Assembly (NCBI RefSeq): GCF_000265365.1
Contig: NC_018011.1
Coordinates: forward strand, 620,001 to 684,000
Length of the DNA stretch: 64,000 nt
Origin: Alistipes finegoldii DSM 17242
GTDB lineage: Bacteria; Bacteroidota; Bacteroidia; Bacteroidales; Rikenellaceae
Reading direction: 5' to 3'
Part shown: one piece after another, positions 1-10,453 of the stretch
How positions within the stretch are numbered: position 1 is the stretch's first letter
Layout: each line of letters opens with the position of its first letter
Notes under the pieces: generated by a model
What the model was told of the DNA's origin: nothing
Databases searched by the model: none
The model's input: the letters and a program-made list of their open reading frames with translations, nothing else
Program-made: the position numbers and the translations under genes

Positions 1-216
1 TTCGACAACCAAGACCTCTGTATGCTGCTCCAGATCAGCAAGCGCACCCTACAACGCTACCGCAGCATCGGCGCGTTGCCGTATAAGACGCTCGGCAAAA
101 AGACCTATTACAGCGAGGAGGACGTGCTGACGTTCCTTTCCGGACACGTAAAGGACTTCAAAAAAGAAGATATAGCCTTCTACAAGGCTCGTATCCATAA
201 TTTCTTTCAAAAATAA
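1..216 (+). CDS. Helix-turn-helix (excisionase/MerR-like) protein, 5' end outside window
   Basis: The reading frame is open from base 1 to the TAA at 214-216, so the start lies upstream and only about 71 residues are visible. The visible part has the winged-helix pattern of small DNA-binding proteins of Bacteroides conjugative elements: a recognition stretch ISKRTLQRYRSIG followed by LPYKTLGKKTYYSEEDV, as in excisionase/HTH_17 proteins. Such genes stand upstream of topB-type genes in CTnDOT-like elements and may act in excision or regulation. The role is inferred from fold and context only. Confidence 0.75.
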   Translation, partial: FDNQDLCMLLQISKRTLQRYRSIGALPYKTLGKKTYYSEEDVLTFLSGHVKDFKKEDIAFYKARIHNFFQK

Positions 217-236
217 CCCATTAAAACATTTTTCAA

Positions 237-1838
237 ATGGCAAAGAAAAAAAGTGAAAAGGACGTGCTGATAGTCCGTGACGAGAAGACGGGCGAAATCA
301 GCGTGGTAGCCGGGCTGGATGCCGACGGTTCCCCCAAGCGTACCCCCGCGAAAGCGGAGAACGCGCAGAGTTTCCTGCAATTCGACCGCCACGGCGATGT
401 GCTGGACAACTTCTTCAAAAACTTCTTCCGGCAGTGCAAGGAACCCAGCCGCTTCGGTTTCTACCGTGTCGCGGCAGACCAAGCCGACAAACTGATGGAG
501 GTGATGAAAGACCTGCTGAAAGACCCCGAAGCCAACAAGGAACTGCTTGCGCCCCACAAGGTGGACACTTCCGGCTACGAAAAGCAGGTGAAGGAAGAAC
601 AGACCGCCGAAAAGACGGAGCAGACGGAACAAAAGCAGGAAGAGCAGCCCAAAGAAAAACAAGAACAGGAAGAAATGGAAAAGAAGCAGGAACAGAATCA
701 GGAAAGCCCGCAACAACAGGCACAGGGCAGACGGGGCTACCAGCCCATCGACGAGAGCAAAATCAACTGGCAGGAGTTGGAAGAGAAATGGGGCGTGAAA
801 CGTGACGACCTTGAAAAGTCCGGTGACCTTCAGAAGATGCTCAACTACGGCAAATCCGACTTGGTAAAGGTGTCGCCCAAGTTTGGCGGCGAGGCTTTTG
901 AACTGGACGCCCGCCTTTCCTTTAAGAAAGACGGTGAAGGCAATGTCAGCCTCGTGCCGCACTTCATCCGCAAGGAGCAGAAACTCGACGAGTACAAGGA
1001 ACACAAGTTTTCGGACGAAGACCGTAAGAACCTGCGCGAAACGGGCAATCTCGGCAGGGTCGTGGACATCGTGGACAAGGAAACGGGTGAAATCATCCCC
1101 TCGTTCATCAGCATAGACCGCAAGACAAATGAAATCACGGACATACCAGCAAACAAAGTGCGCATACCGGAGCGCATCGGAAAGACGGAAATCACCAAAC
1201 AGGAACAGGATATGCTGCGTGCCGGGCTGCCCGTGCGCGACAAACTTATTGAGCGCAACGACGGCAGGAAATTCGTCACCACTCTTCAAGTGAATGTAGA
1301 GCAGCGAGGCGTGGAGTTCGTACCGGGAACCGGCAGGTCGCCGCGTACTGCCCAGACGCAGGAAGCCAAGAACAATCTCACACAAGGACAGGCTCAGGGC
1401 ATGGAAAATTCCGCAGCCCCACAGAAAGAGCAACGCCGCAACACGTGGACGAACGCCGACGGCAGCATCCGCCCCATCAGCAAATGGAGCGGCATGAACT
1501 TCACCGACCAGCAGAAAGCCGATTATGCAGCGGGTAAGGCGATAAAGCTGGAGAACGTGACAGACAAACAGGGTTTCCATGCCACGATGTATATCAAGTT
1601 CAACCCGGAGAAGGGTCGTCCTTATCGCTACGACACCAATCCTGACAACGCACAGAAGGTAGCCCCCTCCAACGAAAGCCGCACACAGGTGGCGGTGAAC
1701 AGCGAGGGCAAGACCAACGAGGCGACCAAGAACCTGAAAGAGCCGTTGCAGAAGGGACAGACCGCTCCGAAGGACGACAAACAGCAACAGCAGCAGGAGA
1801 AACCACAGAAGAAAAACAACAAGGGCATGAAGATGTAA
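237..1838 (+). CDS. DUF4099/DUF3945 conjugative-transposon protein
   Basis: A 533-residue protein of a family found almost only in Bacteroidetes conjugative elements, next to topoisomerase III. A conserved N-terminal part (about 1-115) is followed by a low-complexity Glu/Gln/Lys linker (about 120-165). The central block (about 175-360) starts at INWQELEEKWGVKRDDLEKSG and resembles DUF4099 followed by DUF3945. The tail is Gln/Lys-rich. There is no signal peptide or membrane segment, so it should be cytoplasmic. The biochemical role is unknown; with topB and the helicase it probably belongs to an element DNA-processing or maintenance operon. It starts at the ATG 20 bases after the HTH gene. Confidence 0.85.
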   Translation: MAKKKSEKDVLIVRDEKTGEISVVAGLDADGSPKRTPAKAENAQSFLQFDRHGDVLDNFFKNFFRQCKEPSRFGFYRVAADQADKLMEVMKDLLKDPEANKELLAPHKVDTSGYEKQVKEEQTAEKTEQTEQKQEEQPKEKQEQEEMEKKQEQNQESPQQQAQGRRGYQPIDESKINWQELEEKWGVKRDDLEKSGDLQKMLNYGKSDLVKVSPKFGGEAFELDARLSFKKDGEGNVSLVPHFIRKEQKLDEYKEHKFSDEDRKNLRETGNLGRVVDIVDKETGEIIPSFISIDRKTNEITDIPANKVRIPERIGKTEITKQEQDMLRAGLPVRDKLIERNDGRKFVTTLQVNVEQRGVEFVPGTGRSPRTAQTQEAKNNLTQGQAQGMENSAAPQKEQRRNTWTNADGSIRPISKWSGMNFTDQQKADYAAGKAIKLENVTDKQGFHATMYIKFNPEKGRPYRYDTNPDNAQKVAPSNESRTQVAVNSEGKTNEATKNLKEPLQKGQTAPKDDKQQQQQEKPQKKNNKGMKM

Positions 1839-1900
1839 TCTCCCGTGTCCACCACTAAATCCAAAATAGAATCCAAAGTATCACTAAAAAGTAAGAAAAC

Positions 1901-3991
1901 ATGAAGACAATCATTGCAGAAAAGCCATCCGTGGCACGTGAAATCGCCCGCATCGTGGGCGCGACAAAAAGAGAGGAAGGATATTTCGAGGGAGGCGGCT
2001 ATGCCGTGACATGGGCATTCGGACACCTCGTCCAGCTTGCCATGCCCGACGGCTACGGCATACGTGGTTTCGTCCGTGGTAACCTGCCCGTCATCCCCGG
2101 AACCTTCACGCTCATTCCCCGTCAGGAAAAGACAGAGAAAGGCTACAAGTCCGACAGCGGCGTGGTGTCGCAGATAAAAATCATCGCCCGTCTTTTCAAG
2201 GAAAGCGAGCAGATCATCGTGGCGACCGATGCCGGACGCGAAGGTGAGCTTATCTTCCGCTACCTCTACCACTATATCGGATGTACCACTCCTTTCGTGC
2301 GCCTTTGGATAAGCTCGCTTACCGACAAGGCTATCCGTGAGGGACTGCGCAACCTCGAAGCGGGCGACAAATACGACAACCTCTACCTTGCCGCCAAAGC
2401 ACGGAGCGAATCCGACTGGCTTGTGGGCATCAACGGCACGCAGGCACTCTCCATCGCCGCTGGACACGGCACATATTCCGTCGGACGGGTACAGACACCT
2501 ACGCTGGCGATGGTATGCGCACGTTACTGGGAGAACCGCCGTTTCACGGTAGAACCGTTCTGGCAGCTCCATATCGCCGCAGACGGAGGCAACGGTGATA
2601 CCGTGAAATTCTCGTCCTCCGAGAAATGGAAAGAGAAAGAGCCTGCGACGGAATTATATAATAAAGTAAAGGAAGCAGGCACAGCCACCGTCACGAAAGC
2701 GGAGCGCAAGGAGAAGATAGAGGACACTCCGCTCCTGTACGACCTGACCACGCTCCAGAAGGAGGCCAACGCCAAACACGGCTTCACAGCGGAGCAGACA
2801 CTCGAAATCGCGCAGAAGCTCTACGAGAAGAAACTTATCACCTATCCGAGAACCGGAAGCCGCTACATCCCCGAAGACGTGTTCGTGGAAATTCCCAAGT
2901 TGCTCGCCTTCATCGGCAACCTGCCCGAATGGAAAGACAAAGTCAATCCGAAGGCAGTGCCGACACGCCGCAGCGTGGACGGCGGCAAGGTAACAGACCA
3001 CCATGCCCTACTCGTCACGGGCGAGAAACCGCTGTTCCTCTCCAAAGAAGATAATACCGTCTATCAGATGATTGCCGGACGCATGATTGAGGCTTTCTCT
3101 GAAAAATGCGTCAAAGACACCGCTACTGTTACGGCGGAGTGTGCCGGAGCGGAGTTCGTGGTGAAAGGCAGTGTTATCAGGCAAGTCGGGTGGCGTGCAG
3201 TCTATGGCGAGGAAGAGAAAGAGGAGACCATCATACCCGGCTGGCAGGAAGACGATAGGCTGGCACTGAAAGCCGCCTCCATCACGGAAGGTAAGACCAA
3301 GCCTAAGCCGCTGCATACCGAAGCCTCCCTGCTGTCCGCAATGGAAACGGCTGGCAAGGAGATAGAGGACGACGCGCTGCGTCAGGCATTGAAGGATTGC
3401 GGCATCGGCACGCCTGCCACCCGTGCAGCCATCATCGAAACGCTTTTCAAACGCGGTTACATGGAACGTTGCAAGAAGTCGCTTGTACCCACCGAAAAAG
3501 GGCTTGCCCTCTACTCGGTCGTGAAGACGATGCTCATCGCCGACGTCGCCATGACGGGTGAATGGGAGAAGGAACTGGCACGCATCGAGCGCGGGGAACT
3601 GCTCGCCGATACCTTCCGCAAGGAGATAGAGGCGTACACAAAGGAGATTACCTCCGAACTGCTCTCGTGCGACAAACTGTTCGCCCGCAGGGATTCCGGC
3701 TGCAAGTGTCCCAAGTGCGGGACGGGCAGTATGCAGTTCTACGGCAAGGTCGTCCGCTGCGACAACGCGGAGTGCGGGCTGCCCGTGTTCCGCCTGAAGG
3801 CAAACCGTACCCTCACCGATGACGAAATCAAAGACCTGCTCACCGACGGACACACGAAACTGCTCAAAGGTTTCAAGAGCAAGCAGGGCAAGAGTTTCGA
3901 TGCCGTGGTTGCCTTTGACGGGGACTACAACACGACTTTCGTGTTCCCCGAAAGGAAAAGTAAGGCAACCTCTGCGAGAAGAAGAAAATAA
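1901..3991 (+). CDS. topB: Type IA DNA topoisomerase III
   Basis: A 696-residue type IA topoisomerase that cuts and passes single DNA strands through a tyrosine-DNA intermediate. The N-terminal Toprim domain begins MKTIIAEKPSVA and holds ATDAGREGELI around residue 108. The catalytic tyrosine is Y315 in LITYPRTGSRYI. The C-terminus has a Cys4-type zinc ribbon (CKCPKCGTG ... CDNAEC). Homologues in CTnDOT-type elements (there called exc) are needed for element excision in some hosts, although topoisomerase activity itself may not be required; that is known for the family, not shown here. It lies 62 bases after the DUF3945 gene and ends before a strong terminator. Confidence 0.95.
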   Translation: MKTIIAEKPSVAREIARIVGATKREEGYFEGGGYAVTWAFGHLVQLAMPDGYGIRGFVRGNLPVIPGTFTLIPRQEKTEKGYKSDSGVVSQIKIIARLFKESEQIIVATDAGREGELIFRYLYHYIGCTTPFVRLWISSLTDKAIREGLRNLEAGDKYDNLYLAAKARSESDWLVGINGTQALSIAAGHGTYSVGRVQTPTLAMVCARYWENRRFTVEPFWQLHIAADGGNGDTVKFSSSEKWKEKEPATELYNKVKEAGTATVTKAERKEKIEDTPLLYDLTTLQKEANAKHGFTAEQTLEIAQKLYEKKLITYPRTGSRYIPEDVFVEIPKLLAFIGNLPEWKDKVNPKAVPTRRSVDGGKVTDHHALLVTGEKPLFLSKEDNTVYQMIAGRMIEAFSEKCVKDTATVTAECAGAEFVVKGSVIRQVGWRAVYGEEEKEETIIPGWQEDDRLALKAASITEGKTKPKPLHTEASLLSAMETAGKEIEDDALRQALKDCGIGTPATRAAIIETLFKRGYMERCKKSLVPTEKGLALYSVVKTMLIADVAMTGEWEKELARIERGELLADTFRKEIEAYTKEITSELLSCDKLFARRDSGCKCPKCGTGSMQFYGKVVRCDNAECGLPVFRLKANRTLTDDEIKDLLTDGHTKLLKGFKSKQGKSFDAVVAFDGDYNTTFVFPERKSKATSARRRK

Positions 3992-4069
3992 TGAGTAACT
4001 TTGCCACTGATTCAGAGTAATGAACTGTTCTTCGATACCGGATTACACTCATGCTTTGGATTTAGTGGT

Positions 4070-4104
4070 GGCACTCGGAGGGATACCGAGTGCCTTTTCT
4101 TTCT
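4070..4104 (+). terminator. Rho-independent terminator after topB
   Basis: A 9-bp perfect stem (4070-4078 with 4086-4094) with a 7-base loop is followed by TTTTCTTTCT. It lies 79 bases after the topB stop and before the DUF1896 gene. Confidence 0.85.
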
Positions 4105-4158
4105 CCTTTCAGACAATTATCCCGGTCATGATTTACCAATCCACTAAATTCCAAAGTA

Positions 4159-4611
4159 ATGAACAACAAGAAGAAAAACGAGGGGCAGACCGACTTTTCC
4201 TACTACGGTCTGTACCTGCTAGACTATCTCCGAACAAACAGATTTGAACAGGCGACCGACGAAGCCTTCATCCGTGAACGCGCCGACCGTGCCGCCGGAA
4301 CGTATGAACGGGCAATGCTCGAAGGCTATCCCGCCGCAGGTGCGCAGGAATTGGCTATGCGCACGCTGACGGAGGGGCTTCGCTACTCCAAGTACGCCAT
4401 CCTGCGCGAAGTCGTAGAGAACGAGTTTGCCGACGACGTGCCGGAAGCGGAGCGTGAATCCTTTACCCGAAAACTGCTGCCGCTTGTCGGAAACGTATTC
4501 TCCATTTATGACCTTTCGGATGACAATTTCGCCCTGTCGCCCGATTATGACCTGCTCTACACGGAGCTGACGGGGGCTGTCGTCCTTTATATAGAGGAAT
4601 ATGGCGTTTAA
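4159..4611 (+). CDS. DUF1896 family protein
   Basis: A 150-residue soluble protein of the DUF1896 family, typical of Bacteroidetes conjugative elements. It is encoded directly before the large methylase-helicase, and its last 11 bases overlap that gene, so the two are probably translationally coupled. It is rich in acidic and aromatic residues, with no membrane segment or catalytic motif that I recognise. Function is unknown; a partner or regulator of the methylase-helicase is a reasonable guess from the overlap. Confidence 0.85.
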   Translation: MNNKKKNEGQTDFSYYGLYLLDYLRTNRFEQATDEAFIRERADRAAGTYERAMLEGYPAAGAQELAMRTLTEGLRYSKYAILREVVENEFADDVPEAERESFTRKLLPLVGNVFSIYDLSDDNFALSPDYDLLYTELTGAVVLYIEEYGV

Positions 4612-7600
4612 CCGCAAACAAAGGTTGCGGGACAACATCGAGGCGATACGGACGGCATTCGTCCTTGACAGGGAACAACGCACCCCCACCGCACGCGAAA
4701 GGCTCTTGTTGGAGCGTTATTGCGGTTTCGGTGGACTGAAGTGCATACTGAACCCAGCAAAGGAACTGACGGATGCCGTCCATTGGGCGAAATCCGACCT
4801 CGAACTGTTTGCCCCTACCGTGGAACTGCACAAGTTACTACGGGAGAATACAAAAGACGATACGGAGTATAAGCGGTACATGGATGCTATGAAGCAATCC
4901 GTTCTGACCGCTTTCTATACTCCGCCGGAGATAACAGGCACTATTGCGGACGTGCTGCATGAACACGGCATACGCCCCGACCGGGTACTGGAACCATCGG
5001 CAGGCGTTGGCGCATTTGTGGATGCCGTATTAGAGAACAAGCCGGACGCGGACATCATGGCTTTTGAGAAAGACCTGATGACGGGCAAGATATTGAAACA
5101 CCTGCATCCCGACCAGAAAGTAAGGATACAGGGGTACGAGAAAATTGAAAAGCCGTTCATGAACCATTTTGATCTGGCTATATCCAATATCCCCTTTGGT
5201 GATGTGGCGGTGTTCGACCCGGAATTTACCAACAGTCATGACATGGCAAGACGGTCGGCATCCAAGACGATACACAACTATTTCTTTCTGAAAAGCCTTG
5301 ATGCGGTGCGTGAAGGCGGAATCGTGGCGTTCATTACCTCGCAGGGGGTGTTGGATGCCCCGACCAATGCGCCCATACGCGAGTATATGATGAACCACGC
5401 CAATCTGGTGGGTGTTGCCCGTCTGCCGAACAACCTCTTTACGGAAAATGCGGGTACGGAGGTGGGCAGTGATTTGATTATTCTGCAAAAGAACAGCGGA
5501 AAGAACGGGAAACTGTATTATAATGAGAAACTTTTTGTGCAAACAGAACAGACCCCTATCGGCACTTCCGTAAATGGGTATGTATGGAGCATCGGTTCGC
5601 TTTCCCACACGGATTTAACCAAAAGTACCGACCCTTACGGAAAGCCTGCCTATAAGCTCATGCACAGAGGCGATACCGTACAATTGGCGGAAGACTTACG
5701 GGAACATCTGAAAATAGAACTGCACCAACTCAACAGGGAACTCTACGAAAGACATAGCCTGCATCCGACGCAAACGGAAAGTACGGATAAAAGTATGAAT
5801 GTGGAAGTACAGCCGTCTCCGAAAGTAGAAGCGGTGACTTCTACCGCTAATGTTTTTATCACAGAAGCGGAGAAACCGAAAGTTCAACCCATAGACGAGA
5901 AGCCGGAGATTGAGCCACGCCAGACGAATCATTCAAATGCCGTTCAGCTCACTCTGCTTGACCTTTGGGGTATGCCCATAGAAGAACCTGCCAAAAAGAA
6001 AAAGGCAACCAAAAAGGAAAACAAGGCAAAGCGTGCTATTCCTAAACCGAAACCGCCGATTATGGCAGTTCCTCCTGTTGAATCCGTCAAGCCTGCAACC
6101 GAAAGCAAGAAGGCAAAGCCGGAAAGTGCAGGGAAGCAAAGCGACCCTGAAGATATTTATGCCACTTTGGACTGGGACACCAATCCACCCATCAACGGCT
6201 TCTATGAAACGATGATGAGCCTGACACCGGAACGGCGCAAGGCTCTACGGCTTGAAGCGGAACGGCACAGACAGGAACAACTGAAAAAGTCGGGTATCAA
6301 GGACACGATGAATCCTGCCTTTGTGCCTTCGTCGGATAACAAACCGGAGCAAAAGGAAGCAGCAAAACAACCCGAAGCACAGCCGGAGGCAACTCCCGTT
6401 CCTATTACGGACAATAGCCCAAGTGAGAAAGCAACCGCTTCACTATTCCCGGAATTTGAAACGGAAAAGCCGAAGGAGGAAGCCCCCGACCTTACGCCGC
6501 GTCCCTATCACCGCACACCGGAAATGCACCTGCGTGAAGGGTCGCTGGTGGCTGACAGGTCACGCCGTACCGTCGGCTACCTGAAGGACATCACGCCTTA
6601 CGGTGCGACATTCCAACCGCTTGATTTGAAAGGCTACCAGAAGGAAAAGGCGTTGCTGTATGTGTCGCTGCGTGACGCATACGAGCGACTATACCGCTAT
6701 GAATCGAACAGTCACGAGGAAAATGTACCGTGGCGTGAGCATCTGAACACCTGCTATGACGAGTTCGTCATGCGATACGGCAACCTCAACGCCAAGCAGA
6801 ATGTGAAACTGGTGATGATGGACGCAGGCGGGCGTGACATACTCTCGCTGGAACGGGCGGAGAACGGGAAGTTTGTCAAGGCGGACATCTTCGATCGTCC
6901 CGTTTCATTCTCGGTGGAGAGCCATGTCAACGTCGGCACTCCCGAAGAAGCCCTGTCCGCATCGCTCAACAAGTTCGGCACGGTCAATCTCGACTACATG
7001 AAGACGATAACCGACGGCACGGAAGAGGAATTGCTCACTGCCTTGCAAGGGCGCATCTACTACAATCCGCTCGTGACCGGTTACGAGATCAAAGACCGCT
7101 TCATCGCCGGGAACGTGATAGAGAAGGCGGAACGCATAGAGGCATGGATGGGTGAAAATCCCGAAAGCGGATGTATGCCGGAGGTGAAGCAGGCGTTGGA
7201 TGCACTGAAAGACGCCGAACCGCCCCGCATCGCCTTTGAAGACCTTGATTTCAACTTCGGGGAACGCTGGATTCCTACGGGTGTCTATTCCGCCTACATG
7301 AGCCATTTCTACAGCACGGACGTGAAAATTGCTTACTCTCCGACTTTGGATGAGTTCTCGGTGGCTTGCAGTCACAAGAATTTCAAGATATGGGACGAGT
7401 TTTGCGTGAAGGGCTATTACCGCAGTTACGACGGCATGAGCCTTTTGAAACACGCCCTGCACAACACCTGCCCCGACATGATGAAGTCCATCGGCAAGGA
7501 TGAGCATGGCAACGACATCAAGGTGCGCGACAGCGAGGGCATACAGCTTGCCAACGCCAAGATTGACGAGATACGAAACGGCTTCACCGAATGGCTCGAA

Positions 7601-10453
7601 GAGCAGTCGCCGCAGTTCAAGGAACGGCTGACGACGATGTATAACCGCAAGTTCAACTGTTTCGTGCGCCCGAAGTATGACGGCTCACACCAGACTTTCC
7701 CCGACCTCAACCTGAAGGGGCTGGCAAGCCGGGGCATCAAGAGCATCTATCCCTCACAAATGGATTGTGTCTGGATGCTGAAACAGAATGGCGGTGGAAT
7801 TTGTGACCACGAGGTCGGAACCGGTAAAACGCTGATAATGTGTATCGCTGCGCATGAGATGAAGCGTCTGAACTTGGCGCACAAGCCGATGATTATCGGG
7901 CTGAAAGCCAATGTAGCGGAGATCGCAGCTACCTATCAGGCGGCATATCCCAACGCCCGTATTCTCTACGCTTCGGAAAAGGACTTCTCGACCGTCAACC
8001 GTGTGCGGTTCTTCAACAACATCCGAAACAATGACTATGATTGCGTCATCATGTCGCACGACCAGTTCGGCAAGATACCGCAGTCGCCGGAGTTGCAGCA
8101 GCGCATCCTGCAAGCAGAGCTTGACACGGTGGAGGAAAACCTCGAAGTGTTGCGGCAGCAGGGAAAGAACGTGTCGCGGGCGATGCTGAAAGGGCTGGAG
8201 AAGCGCAAGTTCAACCTTGTGGCGAAGCTGGAGAAGGTGGAACACGCCATCCAATCGCGCACTGACGATGTGGTGGACTTCAAGCAGATGGGCATCGACC
8301 ACATCTTCATCGACGAGAGCCACCAGTTCAAGAACCTAACGTTCAACACGCGCCACGACCGTGTGGCGGGCTTGGGAAACTCGGAGGGAAGCCAGAAGGC
8401 TCTCAATATGCTTTTCGCCATCCGCACCATACAGGAGCGCACGGGCAGGGACTTGGGAGCCACCTTCCTCTCCGGCACGACCATCAGCAACTCGCTGACG
8501 GAGCTGTACCTCCTGTTCAAGTACCTGCGTCCGAAGGAGCTGGAGCGGCAGGACATCCGTTGTTTCGATGCGTGGGCGGCAATTTTTGCCAAGAAGACCA
8601 CCGACTTCGAGTTCAACGTGACGAATAACGTGGTGCAGAAAGAGCGTTTCCGCTACTTCATCAAAGTGCCGGAACTTGCCGCCTTCTACAACGAGATAAC
8701 GGACTACCGCACGGCGGAGGATGTGGGCGTGGACCGTCCGCACAAGAACGAGATACTGCACCACATACCGCCTACGCCTGACCAAGAGTATTTCATCAAG
8801 CAACTGATGGAATTTGCCAAGACAGGCGACGCCACCCTGCTGGGCAGGCTGCCGCTTTCGGAAACGGAGGAAAAAGCGAAGATGCTCATCGCCACGGACT
8901 ATGCCCGCAAGATGGCTCTGGATATGCGCATGATAGACCCGCACTATGAAGACCACCCCGACAACAAGGCGAGCCACTGCGCCAAGATGATCGCGGAGTA
9001 TTACCAAAAGTACGACGCGCAGAAAGGCACGCAGTTCGTCTTCTCGGACTTGGGTACTTACCAGCCGGGCGACGGGTGGAACGTCTATTCGGAAATCAAG
9101 CGCAAGCTGACGGAGGACTACGGCATACCGCCCGGCGAGGTGCGCTTCATTCAGGAGTGCAAGACCGACAAGGCGCGGAAGGCGGTGATAGATGCCATGA
9201 ACGCCGGGACGGTGCGTGTGCTGTTCGGTTCCACCTCCATGCTCGGCACGGGCGTGAACGCTCAGAAACGGTGTGTGGCAATCCATCATCTCGATACACC
9301 GTGGCGACCGTCCGACCTGCAACAGCGTGACGGACGCGGAGTTAGAGCGGGTAACGAGATAGCCAAGCATTTTGCAGGTAATAACGTGGATGTAATAATC
9401 TATGCGGTGGAGAAGTCGCTGGACAGCTACAAGTTCAACCTCCTGCACTGCAAGCAGACTTTCATCAGCCAGCTCAAAAGCGGTGCGATGGGTGCGCGTA
9501 CCATCGACGAGGGGGCTATGGACGAGAAGTCGGGCATGAACTTCTCGGAGTACATGGCGTTGCTCTCCGGCAACACCGACCTGCTGGACAAGGCGAAACT
9601 TGAAAAGCGCATCGCCTCGCTCGAAGGGGAACGCAAGTCGTTCAACAAGGGCAGGCGTGATTCGGAGTTCAAGCTGGAGTCAAAGACGGGCGAACTGCGT
9701 AACAATACGGCAATGGTGAATGCCATGACGGAGGACTGGAACCGCTTCCTGTCGGTGGTGCAGACCGACAAGGAGGGCAACCGCCTTAATATAATAAAGG
9801 TGGACGGAGTGGATTCCGCCGATGAGAAGGTCATCGGAAAGCGTTTGCAGGAGATAGCCAAGAATGCCACGACCGGAGGGTTGTACACGCAGGTCGGTGA
9901 ACTTTACGGTTTTCCGATAAAGGTGGTGAGCGAAAGGATACTCAAAGAGGGATTGGAGTTCACCGACAACCGCTTCGTGGTCGAGGGGAACTACAAGTAC
10001 ACCTACAACAACGGGCATCTGGCGATGGCTGACCCGTTGGCCGCCGCCCGCAACTTCCTCAACGCGATGGAGAGGATACCCTCCATCATCGACCAGTACA
10101 AGGCGAAGAACGAGGTGCTGGAGATGGAGATACCGCAGTTACAGGAGATAGCGGGTAAGGTGTGGAAGAAGGAGGACGAGCTGAAGCAGTTGAAGTCCGA
10201 ACTTGCCGCCCTTGACCGAAAAATTCAGCTGGAGCTTGCGCCACCCACGCCCGAAGTCGCAGAAAAGGAGAATGAAGGGCAACAGCTCAAGCCGGAAGCG
10301 GAAGATGTGAGGAACAGGCAGGCGCAATATCCCGAAAATGCACCGCCGCAGATACGCAGTCCGGCGGATAGTATCGTTGCCAACCATGTCATAATCGGGC
10401 GTCCGGGACTGTATGCCAAGGAGGAAACCCGGTCCAAAGGATTGAAAATATAA
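4601..10453 (+). CDS. Giant N6-adenine methylase / SNF2-like helicase fusion
   Basis: A 1950-residue protein. The N-terminal third looks like an N6-adenine DNA methyltransferase, with SAM motif I LEPSAGVGAF at 130-139 and a catalytic motif IV variant NIPFG at 196-200, where NPPY/F is usual. A Lys/Pro/Glu-rich linker spans about 390-640. The second half is a superfamily-2 helicase: Walker A EVGTGKT 1071-1077, DESH 1238-1241 and motif VI QQRDGRG from 1574. A coiled-coil tail follows. Similar proteins occur across Bacteroidetes conjugative elements and resemble phage DarB-like anti-restriction proteins. Protection or remodelling of element DNA on entry is an inference. The Ile in NIPFG may weaken methylation. 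Confidence 0.85.
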   Translation: MAFNRKQRLRDNIEAIRTAFVLDREQRTPTARERLLLERYCGFGGLKCILNPAKELTDAVHWAKSDLELFAPTVELHKLLRENTKDDTEYKRYMDAMKQSVLTAFYTPPEITGTIADVLHEHGIRPDRVLEPSAGVGAFVDAVLENKPDADIMAFEKDLMTGKILKHLHPDQKVRIQGYEKIEKPFMNHFDLAISNIPFGDVAVFDPEFTNSHDMARRSASKTIHNYFFLKSLDAVREGGIVAFITSQGVLDAPTNAPIREYMMNHANLVGVARLPNNLFTENAGTEVGSDLIILQKNSGKNGKLYYNEKLFVQTEQTPIGTSVNGYVWSIGSLSHTDLTKSTDPYGKPAYKLMHRGDTVQLAEDLREHLKIELHQLNRELYERHSLHPTQTESTDKSMNVEVQPSPKVEAVTSTANVFITEAEKPKVQPIDEKPEIEPRQTNHSNAVQLTLLDLWGMPIEEPAKKKKATKKENKAKRAIPKPKPPIMAVPPVESVKPATESKKAKPESAGKQSDPEDIYATLDWDTNPPINGFYETMMSLTPERRKALRLEAERHRQEQLKKSGIKDTMNPAFVPSSDNKPEQKEAAKQPEAQPEATPVPITDNSPSEKATASLFPEFETEKPKEEAPDLTPRPYHRTPEMHLREGSLVADRSRRTVGYLKDITPYGATFQPLDLKGYQKEKALLYVSLRDAYERLYRYESNSHEENVPWREHLNTCYDEFVMRYGNLNAKQNVKLVMMDAGGRDILSLERAENGKFVKADIFDRPVSFSVESHVNVGTPEEALSASLNKFGTVNLDYMKTITDGTEEELLTALQGRIYYNPLVTGYEIKDRFIAGNVIEKAERIEAWMGENPESGCMPEVKQALDALKDAEPPRIAFEDLDFNFGERWIPTGVYSAYMSHFYSTDVKIAYSPTLDEFSVACSHKNFKIWDEFCVKGYYRSYDGMSLLKHALHNTCPDMMKSIGKDEHGNDIKVRDSEGIQLANAKIDEIRNGFTEWLEEQSPQFKERLTTMYNRKFNCFVRPKYDGSHQTFPDLNLKGLASRGIKSIYPSQMDCVWMLKQNGGGICDHEVGTGKTLIMCIAAHEMKRLNLAHKPMIIGLKANVAEIAATYQAAYPNARILYASEKDFSTVNRVRFFNNIRNNDYDCVIMSHDQFGKIPQSPELQQRILQAELDTVEENLEVLRQQGKNVSRAMLKGLEKRKFNLVAKLEKVEHAIQSRTDDVVDFKQMGIDHIFIDESHQFKNLTFNTRHDRVAGLGNSEGSQKALNMLFAIRTIQERTGRDLGATFLSGTTISNSLTELYLLFKYLRPKELERQDIRCFDAWAAIFAKKTTDFEFNVTNNVVQKERFRYFIKVPELAAFYNEITDYRTAEDVGVDRPHKNEILHHIPPTPDQEYFIKQLMEFAKTGDATLLGRLPLSETEEKAKMLIATDYARKMALDMRMIDPHYEDHPDNKASHCAKMIAEYYQKYDAQKGTQFVFSDLGTYQPGDGWNVYSEIKRKLTEDYGIPPGEVRFIQECKTDKARKAVIDAMNAGTVRVLFGSTSMLGTGVNAQKRCVAIHHLDTPWRPSDLQQRDGRGVRAGNEIAKHFAGNNVDVIIYAVEKSLDSYKFNLLHCKQTFISQLKSGAMGARTIDEGAMDEKSGMNFSEYMALLSGNTDLLDKAKLEKRIASLEGERKSFNKGRRDSEFKLESKTGELRNNTAMVNAMTEDWNRFLSVVQTDKEGNRLNIIKVDGVDSADEKVIGKRLQEIAKNATTGGLYTQVGELYGFPIKVVSERILKEGLEFTDNRFVVEGNYKYTYNNGHLAMADPLAAARNFLNAMERIPSIIDQYKAKNEVLEMEIPQLQEIAGKVWKKEDELKQLKSELAALDRKIQLELAPPTPEVAEKENEGQQLKPEAEDVRNRQAQYPENAPPQIRSPADSIVANHVIIGRPGLYAKEETRSKGLKI

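Noticed and set aside
207..1787. Long minus-strand open frame opposite the DUF3945 gene
   Set aside because: It mirrors the codon pattern of the real gene, has Leu/Phe-rich nonsense composition and no family match.
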